A DNA stretch of 64,000 nt from Salipiger marinus (GCF_900100085.1 NZ_FNEJ01000012.1:1-64000), one strand, 5' to 3'. Positions 43,540 to 53,092 are shown, counted from the stretch's first letter. The notes: generated from the letters alone by a model not told the origin. Made by a program: numbers and translations.

Positions 43540-44796
43540 ATGAAAAACCTTATCAGCGCCAGCACGCTTGCGCTTCTGGCGGCCAGCGGGGCGGCCAGCG
43601 CCGACACCACGCTGCGCCTTGTCGAGGTGATCACCAGCCCGGCCCGCACCGAAACGCTCCGCCAGATCGTCGCCACCTTCGAGGAGGCCAATCCCGGCAC
43701 CACGGTCGAGATCATCTCGCTGCCCTGGGGCGAAGCCTTCCAGAAATTCGCCACCATGGTTTCGGCGGGCGATCTGCCCGACGTGGTGGAAATGCCGGAC
43801 ACGTGGCTGTCGCTTTATGCCAATAACGGCCTGCTCGAAAGCCTTGAACCCTATCTTGCGGATTGGGACACCACCGCCGATCTTACCGACCGCGCGCTGG
43901 AACTGGGCCGCGATGTCGATGACACCGCCTATATGCTGCCCTATGGCTTCTATCTGCGGGCGCTGTTCTACAACAAGGATCTGCTGGCCGAAGCCGGGGT
44001 GGAGCCGCCGACCACGCTCGCCGAATTCCGCAGCGCATCCGAGGCGATTTCCGAACTGCCCGGCAAATCCGGCTACTGCATGCGCGGCGGGCCGGGCGGG
44101 CTCAACGGCTGGATGATGGCCGCCGCGACCATGGCGGGCGACAACCGCTATTTCACCGAAGACGGCACCTCTACCATGGACAGCGAAGGCTGGGCCAAGG
44201 GGATCGAGTGGTATGTGAACCTTTACAAGGACGGGCTCGCCCCCCGGGACAGCGTGAACTGGGGCTTCAACGAGATCGTCGCGGGCTTCTATTCGGGCAC
44301 CTGCGCCTTTCTGGATCAGGATCCCGATGCGCTTATCGCCATCGCCGAACGCATGACCGAAGACCAGTATGGCGTGATCCCGATGCCGAAAGGCCCGGAT
44401 GGCAAGTCCTTCCCGACCATCGGCTATGCGGGCTGGTCGATGATGGCCGCGTCCGAACACAAGGATCTGGCATGGGATCTGATCGCCACGCTGGAAGGCC
44501 CCGAGGGCAACATCGCGTGGAACAAGACCATCGGCGCGCTGCCGGTGCTGAAATCCGCCGAAGAGGATGAATTCTACGCCGCCCCCGCCTTCGAGGGCTG
44601 GTTCGACGCGCTGGCGGACGAGGACGTGGTGCCCACCACCATGCCGACCTATCTGGAAGAATTCGCCTATTTCAAGGACTCGCTCTCCATCGCCTCCGGC
44701 CAGCGGGCGCTGCTGGGAGAGATCACGCCGCAGGAGCTTGCCTCCGAATGGGCGGCCTATCTGACCAAGGCGCAGCAGAACTTCCTCGCCGACTGA
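43540..44796 (+). CDS. ABC transporter substrate-binding protein (extracellular family 1, MalE-like)
   Basis: A 418-residue receptor with a signal peptide (MKNLISASTLALLAASGAAS, then ADTTLRL). Fold marks include FEEANPGTTVEIISLPWGEA, LPYGFYLRALFYNKDLLAEA and TIGYAGWSMMAASEHKDLAW. This group usually binds sugars or glycerol-3-phosphate, but members for other polar compounds exist. It follows the PLP enzyme after 54 bp. A hairpin separates it from the permease genes. Confidence 0.92.
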   Translation: MKNLISASTLALLAASGAASADTTLRLVEVITSPARTETLRQIVATFEEANPGTTVEIISLPWGEAFQKFATMVSAGDLPDVVEMPDTWLSLYANNGLLESLEPYLADWDTTADLTDRALELGRDVDDTAYMLPYGFYLRALFYNKDLLAEAGVEPPTTLAEFRSASEAISELPGKSGYCMRGGPGGLNGWMMAAATMAGDNRYFTEDGTSTMDSEGWAKGIEWYVNLYKDGLAPRDSVNWGFNEIVAGFYSGTCAFLDQDPDALIAIAERMTEDQYGVIPMPKGPDGKSFPTIGYAGWSMMAASEHKDLAWDLIATLEGPEGNIAWNKTIGALPVLKSAEEDEFYAAPAFEGWFDALADEDVVPTTMPTYLEEFAYFKDSLSIASGQRALLGEITPQELASEWAAYLTKAQQNFLAD

Positions 44797-44806
44797 TCCG
44801 AGGCCG

Positions 44807-44830
44807 GGGCCGGGCGCGCGCGTCCGGCCC
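44807..44830 (+). terminator. Intercistronic hairpin after the MalE-like receptor gene
   Basis: GGGCCGG and CCGGCCC form a 7-bp stem with a 10-nt GC loop, followed by TTCCCCCTTT. It lies between receptor and permease genes, and partial attenuation is likely. Confidence 0.55.
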
Positions 44831-44851
44831 TTCCCCCTTTCCGGAGGACCG

Positions 44852-45781
44852 ATGACCGCCACGCCCATCCCCATCCCGACCCGGCGCCCGCTGCGCCAGC
44901 GCGTCGCCCTGACGCTGGAGCCATGGCTTTACTGCGCGCCGGTGCTGATCCTGATCACCGCCGTGATGCTGGTGCCGCTGATCCTTGGCATTTCCTACGC
45001 CTTCCGCGACATCCAGCTGCTCAACCCGTTTTCGGGCGGCTTTGTCGGGCTCGACCATTTTCAGGCGCTGGGGCAGGACGCGGCTTTTCTGCGGGCGCTG
45101 CGCAACACCCTGTGGTGGACCGGCGCCAGCGTCTTTCTGCAGCTGAGCTTCGGGCTGATCCTCGCGCTGCTGCTCAACGTGCCCTTCGCCGGGCGCGGCA
45201 TCGCGCAGTCGCTGGTCTTCCTGCCATGGGCGGTGCCGACCTTTCTGGCCGGGCTCAACTGGGCGTGGCTGTTCAACCCGGTGATCGGGCCGATCCCGCA
45301 CTGGCTGACTGCGCTGGGGCTGATGGAGGAGCCGTCCAACATCCTGTCCGATCCGCAGATCGCCATGTGGGGGCCCATCGTCGCCGCGACATGGTGGGGC
45401 ATCCCCTTCTTTGCCATCACGCTGCTGGCCGCGCTGCAGTCCATCCCCAAGGATCTGTATGAGGCCGCCTCCATCGACGGTGCCTCGCCGATCCAGCGCT
45501 TCTTCTCCATCACCCTGCCCTATCTGGCGCCGGTCATCGCCATCACCGTGCTGCTGCGCACGGTCTGGGTCGCCAATTTCGCCGACCTCATCATCGTGAT
45601 GACCAATGGCGGACCGGCGGACCGCACGCAGACCGTGGCCAGCTACATCTTCACGCAGGCGTTCCGGCGGCTGGATTTCGGCTATGCCTCCGCCGTGGCG
45701 CTGGTGCTGCTTGCGCTGCTGCTGGCCTATTCCATGGTCATCCTCGTCTTCCGCCAGAAGCTTTCCAACAGGGACAGGTGA
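44852..45781 (+). CDS. ABC transporter permease (MalF/UgpA type)
   Basis: A 309-residue permease with about six membrane helices and the EAA loop DLYEAASIDGASPIQRFFSI. The N-terminal 25 residues are cytoplasmic and basic. The ribosome site is CCGGAGGACC. It pairs with the next permease; the stop codon is one base from the next ATG. Confidence 0.93.
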   Translation: MTATPIPIPTRRPLRQRVALTLEPWLYCAPVLILITAVMLVPLILGISYAFRDIQLLNPFSGGFVGLDHFQALGQDAAFLRALRNTLWWTGASVFLQLSFGLILALLLNVPFAGRGIAQSLVFLPWAVPTFLAGLNWAWLFNPVIGPIPHWLTALGLMEEPSNILSDPQIAMWGPIVAATWWGIPFFAITLLAALQSIPKDLYEAASIDGASPIQRFFSITLPYLAPVIAITVLLRTVWVANFADLIIVMTNGGPADRTQTVASYIFTQAFRRLDFGYASAVALVLLALLLAYSMVILVFRQKLSNRDR

Positions 45782-45782
45782 C

Positions 45783-46616
45783 ATGACCGCGACCCGCATC
45801 TTCGGCACGCTGGCGCATCGCGCCGCCATCCTTGCCTTCATCACCTTCGCGCTGTTTCCGCTGTTCTGGCTGCTCAAGGTCTCGGTCACGCCCAACGACC
45901 TGCTCTATTCCGAAGGCGTGCGGCTCTGGCCCTCGGCCACGACGCTGGACCATTTCCGCTTCGTGCTGGCCAACAGCGAGTTTCCCCGCTTCTTCGCCAA
46001 CAGCCTCATCGTCTCGGGCACCACCGCGCTTGTCTCCACCGTGCTGGCAGCCCTCATGGGCTATGCGCTGTCGCGCTTCCGGTTCCGGGGCAAGATGTGG
46101 CTGGCGGGCCTGCTGCTGGTGACGCAGATGTTCCCGCTGGTCATGCTGGTGGCGCCGATCTTCAAGATCCTGTCGCCGCTGGGGCTGACCAACAGCCTGA
46201 CCGGGCTGATCCTTGTCTATACCGCCTTCAACGTGCCCTTCGCGTCCTTCCTGATGCAGGGCTTTTTCGACGGAATCCCGCCGGATCTGGAACAGGCCGC
46301 GATGATCGACGGCGCCGACCGCTTCACCGCCTTTCGTCAGATCATCCTGCCGCTGGCGCTGCCGGGGGTGGCGGCAACGCTGGGCTTCGTCTTCACCGCC
46401 GCATGGTCCGAGATGATCTTTGCGCTGATGCTGATCTCTGGCAGCGAAAAGGCCACCTTCCCGGTGGGGCTGCTGACCTTCGTGTCGAAATTCTCCGTCG
46501 ATTACGGGCAGATGATGGCGGCGGGCGTGCTGGCGCTGATCCCCGCCTGTCTCTTCTTCCTGCTCATCCAACGCTATCTGGTGCAGGGCATGACCGCCGG
46601 CGCCGTGAAAGGATAA
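45783..46616 (+). CDS. ABC transporter permease (MalG/UgpE type)
   Basis: A 277-residue permease with six predicted helices and the EAA loop DLEQAAMIDGADRFTAFRQI. The N-terminal FALFPLFWLLKVSVTPNDLL is typical of the MalG group. ATG 45783 follows the preceding stop after one base; a longer upstream frame overlaps the MalF-like gene and is not used. Confidence 0.93.
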   Translation: MTATRIFGTLAHRAAILAFITFALFPLFWLLKVSVTPNDLLYSEGVRLWPSATTLDHFRFVLANSEFPRFFANSLIVSGTTALVSTVLAALMGYALSRFRFRGKMWLAGLLLVTQMFPLVMLVAPIFKILSPLGLTNSLTGLILVYTAFNVPFASFLMQGFFDGIPPDLEQAAMIDGADRFTAFRQIILPLALPGVAATLGFVFTAAWSEMIFALMLISGSEKATFPVGLLTFVSKFSVDYGQMMAAGVLALIPACLFFLLIQRYLVQGMTAGAVKG

Positions 46617-46620
46617 CCCC

Positions 46621-47676
46621 ATGGCCACGATGGAAATCCGCTCCGTCAGCAAGAATTACGGCACGATCCGCGTTCTGGACGACATCAACCTGCAGATCGG
46701 CGACGGCGAATTCATCGTGCTGGTCGGGCCTTCGGGCTGCGGAAAATCGACGCTGCTGCGCATGATCGCGGGGCTGGAAGAGATCACCGGCGGCGAAATC
46801 CGCATTGATGACCGGGTGATGAACACGCTGCCGCCCAAGGGACGCGACATCGCCATGGTGTTCCAGAGCTACGCGCTTTACCCGCATATGAGTGTGGCCG
46901 ACAACATGAGCTATTCGCTGCGGCTGCGGAAGACCGACAAGCCCACCATCACCCAGAAGGTGCGCGCGGCCTCGGTCAAGCTGGGCCTCGACGCGCTGCT
47001 GGAGCGCAAGCCGAAGGCGCTGTCGGGCGGGCAGCGCCAGCGGGTCGCCATGGGCCGGGCCATCGTGCGCCAGCCCAAGGCGTTCCTGTTCGATGAACCG
47101 CTGTCCAACCTTGATGCCCGGCTGCGCGAACAGATGCGGGCCGAAATCCGCAAGCTGCACCGCGAACTTGGCGCCACCTCCATCTATGTCACCCACGATC
47201 AGGTAGAGGCGATGACCCTTGCCGACCGCATCGTTGCCATGCATGGCGGCCATATCCAGCAGGTCGGCACGCCGCTTGATCTGTATGACCGGCCCGCGAA
47301 CCTGTTCGTGGCGGGGTTCATCGGCTCGCCGGGGATGAATTTTCTGGCCGGTGACGTGGCGGGCGGGGTGCTGCGCCTGTCCGACGGGCGGCAGGTGGCG
47401 CTGCCCGAGACGATGCCCGCCGCCATGGGCGGGGCGACGCTGGGCATCCGGCCCGAACATGTGCTGCCCGCCCCCGCCGGGCAGGGCGCGCTGGATGCGA
47501 CCGTGGATCTGGTGGAACCCACCGGGCATGGCATCATCCTGCATCTCACGCTGGCGGGCGCCGTGTTCAAGGTGCTGACCCATGACCGGCGCTGGCTGTC
47601 GCCGGGTCCGGCCATCGCGGTCAGCTTCCCGCCCGAGGCGCTGCATCTGTTCAATGCCGAAGGGCTGCGGGTCTGA
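46621..47676 (+). CDS. ABC transporter ATP-binding protein (MalK/UgpC type)
   Basis: A 351-residue ATPase. Walker A GPSGCGKS at 36-43, signature [15 protein letters not shown], Walker B AFLFDEPLSNLDA and IYVTHDQVEAMTLAD are complete. The C-terminal TOBE-like domain (MNFLAGDV, then LGIRPEHVLP) marks the MalK/UgpC group. It is the last gene of the gntR operon and converges with phnE, leaving 22 bp between stop codons. Confidence 0.94.
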   Translation: MATMEIRSVSKNYGTIRVLDDINLQIGDGEFIVLVGPSGCGKSTLLRMIAGLEEITGGEIRIDDRVMNTLPPKGRDIAMVFQSYALYPHMSVADNMSYSLRLRKTDKPTITQKVRAASVKLGLDALLERKPKALSGGQRQRVAMGRAIVRQPKAFLFDEPLSNLDARLREQMRAEIRKLHRELGATSIYVTHDQVEAMTLADRIVAMHGGHIQQVGTPLDLYDRPANLFVAGFIGSPGMNFLAGDVAGGVLRLSDGRQVALPETMPAAMGGATLGIRPEHVLPAPAGQGALDATVDLVEPTGHGIILHLTLAGAVFKVLTHDRRWLSPGPAIAVSFPPEALHLFNAEGLRV

Positions 47677-47698
47677 TCCCGCGCCCGCGCGCCCTGGC

Positions 47699-48511
47699 TC
47701 AGATGATCGCCTGCCGCACCCGTGACGACACCCATTCGCTCAGCACCACGGTGCCAAGGATCAGCAGCAGGATCACCGACACCTGACTCCATGCAAGGGT
47801 GTTGAGCGAGCCCTGCAGCTTCAGCCCGATGCCGCCCGCGCCGACCAGACCAAGGATGGTGCTTTCGCGGATGTTGATGTCCCAGCGGAAGACGGTGATG
47901 CCCCAGAAGGCGGGCATGATCTGCGGCACGATGCCATAGCTCAGCACCTGCGCGGCGCTGGCGCCGGTCGCCTCGATCGCCTCGATCTGGCGGGCATCGG
48001 TCTCTTCGATCGCCTCGTACAGCAGCTTGCCCACAAAGCCGATGGAGCGCAGGGCGATGGCCACGATCCCGGCCAGCAGGCCCGGCCCGATGATCGCCAC
48101 CAGCAGCAGCGCCCAGATCAGCGAATTGATCGACCGCGACGCCACGATGATGAACAGCGCGACGGGCCGCAGCAGCGTGACCGACGGCGTGGTGTTGCGC
48201 GCGGCAAAAAACGCCACCGGCACCGCCATGATGACCCCGCCCAGCGTGCCCAGCGTCGCGATGTTGAGCGTGTCCCAGAGCGGCTGCATCAGTTCGGGCA
48301 GGTAGGACCAGCGCGGCGGCAGCATCCGCCGGCCGATATCGGCGGCCTGCTGCGGCGCGTCGGCGACGAAGAACCAGATCGTGTCCTGCGTCATCACCTG
48401 CCAGCACCAGACGAACAGCGCCACCAGCGCCAGCCAGCCCGCCCACAGCAGCAGCCGCGCGCGCGGGGTGCGGTGCGACCAGATCTGGCGGTAATGGGAG
48501 ATCTCGGTCAT
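47699..48511 (-). CDS. phnE: Phosphonate-type ABC transporter permease, second PhnE
   Basis: A 270-residue PhnE-type permease. The inner loop EETDARQIEAIEATGASAAQ and WDINIRESTILGLVGAGGIG are diagnostic, with about six helices. It overlaps the first phnE gene by 4 bp and resembles it in fold but not closely in sequence, so the two probably form a heterodimeric channel. It is the last gene of phnDCEE; no C-P lyase gene follows. Confidence 0.93.
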   Translation of the reverse strand: MTEISHYRQIWSHRTPRARLLLWAGWLALVALFVWCWQVMTQDTIWFFVADAPQQAADIGRRMLPPRWSYLPELMQPLWDTLNIATLGTLGGVIMAVPVAFFAARNTTPSVTLLRPVALFIIVASRSINSLIWALLLVAIIGPGLLAGIVAIALRSIGFVGKLLYEAIEETDARQIEAIEATGASAAQVLSYGIVPQIMPAFWGITVFRWDINIRESTILGLVGAGGIGLKLQGSLNTLAWSQVSVILLLILGTVVLSEWVSSRVRQAII

Positions 48512-49314
48512 TGCAGGAACTTCCGCAGATAGCTGGAGCTGTATTCGGCGATCATGACGATGCCGATGATGATCAGCAGGATGGCTCCGGCGCTGTCATA
48601 TTCGTAACGGTCGATGGCGGTGTTGAGCGTGGCACCGATCCCGCCCGCCCCCACGATGCCGATCACCGCGCTTTCGCGGAAGTTGATGTCCAGCCGGTAG
48701 AGCGACAGCCCGATCAGCCGGGGCATCACCTGCGGCTGCACCGCGTAATTCACCAGCTGCGCCCATGACGCGCCGGTGGCGCGCACCGCCTCCACCTGCG
48801 CCTCGTCGATCTCCTCGATGTCATCGGCCACCAGCTTGGCGATGAAGCCGATGGTGGCAAAGGACAGCGTCAGGAAGCCCGCGAAGGGGCCAAAGCCGAA
48901 CATCGCCACGAAGAAGATCGCGATGATCACCTCCTGCAGCGCGCGGCTGACCGCGATGATGGCGCGGCAGACATAGTAGACCCAGCGCGGCGCAAGATTG
49001 CGGGCCGCCCCGATGCCGATGGGCACGGAAATGGCGACGCCGATCACGGTGGAGGTCAGCGTCATGGTCAGGCTTTCCACCAGACCCTGACTGATGTCGC
49101 GCCAGCGGCTGGTGAAATCGGGCTGCAGGAACCCCATGACAAAGCGCTGGCCGCGCTCCAGCCCGTCATAGACGCGGGACCAGTTCACCTCGACCGTGCC
49201 GATGGCAAGGAAAAGATAGACCACGATGCCGATCTGGATCGCGATCCGCCAGCGCCGGTCCTTGAGGATCTGCGGCGGGCGGCGCCATGTGGTGGGATAG
49301 CGCTGCGTTGTCAT
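48508..49314 (-). CDS. phnE: Phosphonate-type ABC transporter permease, first PhnE
   Basis: A 268-residue PhnE-type permease: [40 protein letters not shown] and about six helices. It overlaps phnC and the second phnE gene by 4 bp each. With PhnC and PhnD it imports phosphonates, phosphite or phosphate esters. Confidence 0.94.
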   Translation of the reverse strand: MTTQRYPTTWRRPPQILKDRRWRIAIQIGIVVYLFLAIGTVEVNWSRVYDGLERGQRFVMGFLQPDFTSRWRDISQGLVESLTMTLTSTVIGVAISVPIGIGAARNLAPRWVYYVCRAIIAVSRALQEVIIAIFFVAMFGFGPFAGFLTLSFATIGFIAKLVADDIEEIDEAQVEAVRATGASWAQLVNYAVQPQVMPRLIGLSLYRLDINFRESAVIGIVGAGGIGATLNTAIDRYEYDSAGAILLIIIGIVMIAEYSSSYLRKFLQ

Positions 49315-50141
49315 CGGGCCAGCGCCGCCATGCGGTCGCGCGCCTCTGCCTCGGCCTGCGACTGTTCGTCATCGCCCTGCCGCATCGCGTTCCAGTCCTC
49401 TTCGCCATAGATCGCGGTCAGCGCGTCATGGGTCAGCTGGTCGGGTGCGCCATCGAACACCACGCGGCCCGCGCGCAGCCCGACGATGCGCTGCATGAAC
49501 TGCTGGGCCAGCGGCACGTCATGGATGTTGACGATGGCGGGCAGGCCGCGTTCGGCGCAGATCTCGGTCAGCAGGCGCATGATCTGGCGGCTGGTCTTTG
49601 GATCAAGGCTGGCGGTGGGTTCGTCCACCAGCAGCAGTTCGGGATCCTGCGCCAGCGCCCGCGCGATGCCGACCCGCTGCCGCTGCCCGCCGGACAGCGC
49701 ATCGGCGCGCTTGTCGGCATGGTCGATCAGCCCGACCCGGTCGAGCAGCTGATAGGCGCGCTGGATGTCGGGGCCGGGATAGCGGCGCAGGAAGCTGCGC
49801 CAGAACGGCACATAGCCCAGACGGCCCGACAGCACATTTTCCATCACCGTCAGCCGTTCGACCAGCGCGTATTCCTGAAAGATCATGCCGATGCGGCGGC
49901 GCTGGCGGCGCAGGTCGGCCTTGCCCAGTCGGACCAGATCCACATCGCCCAGCAGGATCCGCCCCGCGGTGGGATCGACCAGCCGGTTGATGCAGCGGAT
50001 CAGCGTCGACTTGCCCGCGCCGGAGGGACCGATCAGCCCCATGATCTGGCCCTTGGGCACGCTGAGCGACACCTCGGTCAGCGCGGCGTCGCCGGTCTTG
50101 TAGGTCTTGGACAGACCTTCGAGGGTCAGCATCTTGGGCAC
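49311..50141 (-). CDS. phnC: Phosphonate ABC transporter ATP-binding protein
   Basis: A 276-residue PhnC ATPase. Walker A GPSGAGKS at 38-45, signature [15 protein letters not shown], Walker [17 protein letters not shown] and [19 protein letters not shown] are all PhnC-like. Its ribosome site (GGAG) lies just past the T-run of a strong hairpin that separates it from phnD, so its expression is probably a fraction of phnD's. Confidence 0.95.
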   Translation of the reverse strand: MPKMLTLEGLSKTYKTGDAALTEVSLSVPKGQIMGLIGPSGAGKSTLIRCINRLVDPTAGRILLGDVDLVRLGKADLRRQRRRIGMIFQEYALVERLTVMENVLSGRLGYVPFWRSFLRRYPGPDIQRAYQLLDRVGLIDHADKRADALSGGQRQRVGIARALAQDPELLLVDEPTASLDPKTSRQIMRLLTEICAERGLPAIVNIHDVPLAQQFMQRIVGLRAGRVVFDGAPDQLTHDALTAIYGEEDWNAMRQGDDEQSQAEAEARDRMAALAR

Positions 50142-50146
50142 TCCGC

Positions 50147-50180
50147 AAAAAAAGTCATGGGCAGCAGAGTGCCGCCCATG
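50147..50180 (-). terminator. Attenuating terminator between phnD and phnC
   Basis: On the minus strand CATGGGCGGCA and TGCTGCCCATG form an 11-bp stem with one G-T pair and a 3-nt loop, followed by ACTTTTTTT. It has all the features of an intrinsic terminator placed inside the operon. Confidence 0.85.
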
Positions 50181-50202
50181 AGCATTCAGGACTGTCGGGG
50201 GA

Positions 50203-51153
50203 TTATTCGCAAGCGTAGACGACGCCGGTGGCCTCGTCGATCGTGCGGATCACGGCCCAGTCTTCCTGGAAGGTGATCGGGATGAACTTCTCTTCGCCCG
50301 ACTTGCTGAACTCTTCGGCCAGCGCGGAGCCTTCCCAGTCAAAGCTGAAGAAGGCTTCCTGAATGGACTCCTGCAGTTCCGGGGTCAGGTTGTAGGCGGT
50401 GCCGTAGCCGGTCGTCGGGAAGGTTTCCGAGGTATAAAGCGTGACAAGCTGGTCGGGGGTGACCACCTCGCGCTCGATCATGCGGGCCTTGACCGAATTG
50501 GCGATGGCGGCGGCGGGGTAATCCTTGTTGGCGACGCCAAGGATCGAATTGTCATGCGCGCCCGAGAAGACCGGTTCGAAATCCGCGCCCGCGCTCATGC
50601 CGAATTCGGCGGAAAGGATCGCGGAAGGTGCCTTGAACCCCGAATTCGAGGTTTCGGAGGTGAAGGCCATCTGCTTGCCCTTGATCGCCTCGATGCTGTC
50701 GATGCCCGAGTCGGGGTAGGTGATGATTTCCATCTCATAGCCGAAAGAGCCGTCTTCGGCGGCCATCATGGCAAAGGGGCGGAAGCCCGCGCAGGCCACG
50801 GCCAGCGGGTTCGACCCGGTGTTGAAGCCCGCCACATGCAGGCGCCCGGCCCGCATCGCCTCGATCTGGGCGGCGTTGGACTGGACCGGGAAGAACTGCA
50901 CGTCCTTGCCGGTGACTTCGGCCATGTGGTCAAGGAACCCCTGCCAGACCTCGGCATAGACCGCCGGATCCTCGACGGGGGTATAGGCGAAGATCAGCGT
51001 GTCGGGATCGACCTGCTGGGCCGCATCGCTGGGAATATCGGCGATCAGATCGCCATCGGCATCGGTGAACCGGCTGTCGAGCGCGAATTCGGCATGGGCC
51101 GGGATTGCGAGTGCGAGCGTGGCGGCAGCCGTCAGAGTGCAGAGAGCTTTCAT
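50203..51153 (-). CDS. phnD: Phosphonate ABC transporter substrate-binding protein
   Basis: A 316-residue PhnD-type receptor. A signal peptide ([20 protein letters not shown], then AEFAL) is followed by [40 protein letters not shown] and the [12 protein letters not shown] segment. I use ATG 51153, preceded by GGGGAAAAAC; an ATG at 51165 would add four residues. A Pho box lies 46 bp upstream, so it is phosphate-starvation controlled. The ligand may be a phosphonate, phosphite or an organophosphate. Confidence 0.93.
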   Translation of the reverse strand: MKALCTLTAAATLALAIPAHAEFALDSRFTDADGDLIADIPSDAAQQVDPDTLIFAYTPVEDPAVYAEVWQGFLDHMAEVTGKDVQFFPVQSNAAQIEAMRAGRLHVAGFNTGSNPLAVACAGFRPFAMMAAEDGSFGYEMEIITYPDSGIDSIEAIKGKQMAFTSETSNSGFKAPSAILSAEFGMSAGADFEPVFSGAHDNSILGVANKDYPAAAIANSVKARMIEREVVTPDQLVTLYTSETFPTTGYGTAYNLTPELQESIQEAFFSFDWEGSALAEEFSKSGEEKFIPITFQEDWAVIRTIDEATGVVYACE

Positions 51154-51198
51154 GTTTTTCCCCATATTTTGCGTTTGGCCCGGGGGTAGCGGGCTTTG

Positions 51199-51216
51199 GT
51201 GACAGTCCTGTGACGT
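51199..51216 (-). promoter_or_regulatory. Pho box upstream of phnD
   Basis: On the minus strand ACGTCAC-AGGA-CTGTCAC matches two 7-bp PhoB half-sites with a 4-bp spacer, giving the 11-bp period. It ends 45 bp before the phnD start codon. Confidence 0.8.
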
Positions 51217-51856
51217 TGCGGAACAAAGATACGGCACCTGCGGCCATTCCCCCAAACGCTTCGGCCGCAGGCGGCGGACAGTCCTTTGTGGGGGCTTTTT
51301 GCGCGAAAGCGGGCTGCTTTCTGGCGCTCCGCCTCTGCTGCCAGTCGTGCCCCCCATCCCCAACGTGGCCCCGGTCCCCGTTTTCCGCACCGTGCCTTCC
51401 ATAAGGTCAGGCCGGGAGGTTCCGTTGAAATCTTGTCCGGACCACATCGAAGTACGGGGGGACGCTGACGCCAACCAAAGGCGCATCAGTTCCGTGATGC
51501 GCTTTTCCGCCGCATCAGGCCAAGGCTCTGCCCGGTCTCGCCCTTGGCGCATAACAGGACGAGCGCGGGATCGACATTGAGGTTTTCAGCCGCAAGCTGG
51601 CACGCGGCCTGAACGCGCGGTGGGGGATGAACCTTGCGGATGCGGTCGAAAACCTGTGGGCTGGCATAGACGCCAAGCCCGAACCTCCAGCTTCCGGCGA
51701 TCCAGGATCAACAGGCGGGGCAGGTTGCCCCCTGTGCCCCTGTGCCCCTGCGGCCCAAAATCCATGGAGATGACGCAACTGTCACGGCCCGACCCGGCGC
51801 CGCTGTGCCCGAGGCTGCCTGCAGGGAATTCTGCCATGGCCAAGAAAGGTCGAACC
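51217..51856. other. Intergenic region between the phn and pst operons, no firm gene
   Basis: About 640 bp between the two Pho boxes. No open frame with good support was found. A minus-strand frame of 73 codons (51489-51707, stop at 51486) has a protein-like composition, ending in QLAAENLNVDPALVLLCAKG and then ETGQSLGLMRRKSASRN, but lacks a start codon and may be a gene remnant. A perfect hairpin with a T-run (51481-51506) overlaps its end. The phoR kinase gene that often stands near here in relatives is absent. Confidence 0.5.
51481..51506 (+). terminator. Isolated intrinsic-terminator-like hairpin
   Basis: GCGCATCA and TGATGCGC form a perfect 8-bp stem with loop GTTCCG, followed by TTTT on the plus strand. 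No plus-strand gene ends just before it, so it may be a relic or end an unseen short transcript. Confidence 0.6.
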
Positions 51857-51874
51857 TTGTTACAAAACTGTCAC
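51857..51874 (+). promoter_or_regulatory. Pho box upstream of pstS
   Basis: TTGTTAC-AAAA-CTGTCAC, two PhoB half-sites with a 4-bp spacer. A possible -10, CATAAG, lies at 51885-51890, 10 bp after the box, as in typical PhoB-activated promoters. Confidence 0.85.
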
Positions 51875-51962
51875 CAATAATTTGCATAAGGATTACCGAA
51901 TCCACTTAGCGGTCGGACCGAGGTCAATGACTGGCCGCAACCGTTGCAACAGGAGCATCCAC

Positions 51963-53003
51963 ATGCAATCCGTCAAACTCGCAGTCTCGGCTCTGGCGCT
52001 CGCCGCAGCATCGGCCACCGCTGCCGCTGCCCGTGACAACGTTCAGGTCGCCGGTTCGTCGACCGTTCTGCCTTACGCCTCGATCGTGGCAGAAGCTTTC
52101 GGCGAAAACTTCGACTTCCCGACCCCGGTGATCGAATCCGGCGGCTCCTCCTCGGGTCTGAAGCGTTTCTGCGAAGGCGTGGGCGAAAACACCATCGACA
52201 TCGCCAACGCATCGCGCGCCATCCGTGACAGCGAAGTCGAAGCCTGCGCCGCCAACGGCGTGACCGACATCATGGAAGTCCGCATCGGCTATGACGGCAT
52301 CGTCTTCGCCAGCCAGAAGACCGGCCCGGATTTCACCGCGTTCGAGCCCGCCGACTGGTTCAACGCTCTGGCCCCCAAGGTCATGGTTGACGGCGAACTG
52401 GTCGACAACCCCCACACCATGTGGTCGGATTTCAACGCCGATCTGCCGGAAGTCGAAATCGCCGCCTTCATCCCGGGCACCAAGCACGGCACCCGTGAAG
52501 TGTTCGAAGAGAAGGTTCTGGCAGCTGGCTGCGAAGAAACCGGCGCGATGGAAGCCATGATCGCGGGCGGCATGTCCGAAGACGACGCCGAAGGCGCCTG
52601 CCTGCAGGTCCGCACCGATGGCCGTTCGGTCGACATCGACGGCGACTACACCGAGACCCTGGCCCGTATCGACAGCAACACCAACGGTGTGGGCGTGTTC
52701 GGTCTGGCGTTCTACGAGAACAACACCGACAAGCTGAAGGTTGCGACCATGTCCGGCGTCGCCCCCTCCACCGACACCATCTCCACCGGTGAATACCCGG
52801 TGTCGCGCCCGCTGTTCTTCTACGTGAAGAAAGCCCATATCGGCGTGATCCCCGGCCTGAAGGAATATGCCGAGTTCTTCGTCTCTGACGAGATCGCCGG
52901 CCCCTCCGGCCCGCTGTCCAACTATGGCCTCGTGGCCGACCCCGAGCTGGGCGACACCCAGCAGAAGGTCGCCGACGAAGTGACCATGGGCGAAAGCATG
53001 TAA
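51963..53003 (+). CDS. pstS: Phosphate ABC transporter substrate-binding protein
   Basis: A 346-residue PstS. A signal peptide (MQSVKLAVSALALAAASATA, cut near residue 24) precedes VQVAGSSTVLPYASIVAEAF, the phosphate-loop GGSSSGLKRFC, NASRAIRDSE and the later GTKHGTREVF. The start at 51963 follows AGGAG. The gene's codon use is more biased (many CGT, GTT, TCC) than its neighbours, fitting high expression. It is the first gene of the pst operon, under a Pho box, and is followed by two hairpins. Confidence 0.97.
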   Translation: MQSVKLAVSALALAAASATAAAARDNVQVAGSSTVLPYASIVAEAFGENFDFPTPVIESGGSSSGLKRFCEGVGENTIDIANASRAIRDSEVEACAANGVTDIMEVRIGYDGIVFASQKTGPDFTAFEPADWFNALAPKVMVDGELVDNPHTMWSDFNADLPEVEIAAFIPGTKHGTREVFEEKVLAAGCEETGAMEAMIAGGMSEDDAEGACLQVRTDGRSVDIDGDYTETLARIDSNTNGVGVFGLAFYENNTDKLKVATMSGVAPSTDTISTGEYPVSRPLFFYVKKAHIGVIPGLKEYAEFFVSDEIAGPSGPLSNYGLVADPELGDTQQKVADEVTMGESM

Positions 53004-53051
53004 TCGGAAATTTTCCGATGACCGGAGGGCGGCACGCTGCCGCCCTCCGGT
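53003..53051 (+). terminator. Tandem hairpins between pstS and pstC
   Basis: Two perfect inverted repeats follow the pstS stop: ATCGGAAA/TTTCCGAT with a 1-nt centre (53003-53019) and a 14-bp stem ACCGGAGGGCGGCA/TGCCGCCCTCCGGT with a 3-nt loop (53021-53051). They would stabilise the pstS message and reduce read-through into pstC. Confidence 0.75.
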
Positions 53052-53092
53052 TGCGTTTGGTGATTGTCACCGAGACCTGACCTGGGGGCCCA

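Noticed and set aside
51882-51962. Longer pstS reading frame starting at 51882
   Set aside because: The added residues have no signal-peptide character and overlap the -10 region; ATG 51963 has AGGAG and a good signal peptide.
53052-53092. Third Pho box before pstC (GATTGTCACC)
   Set aside because: Only one half-site is recognisable; the position 11 bp upstream does not match.
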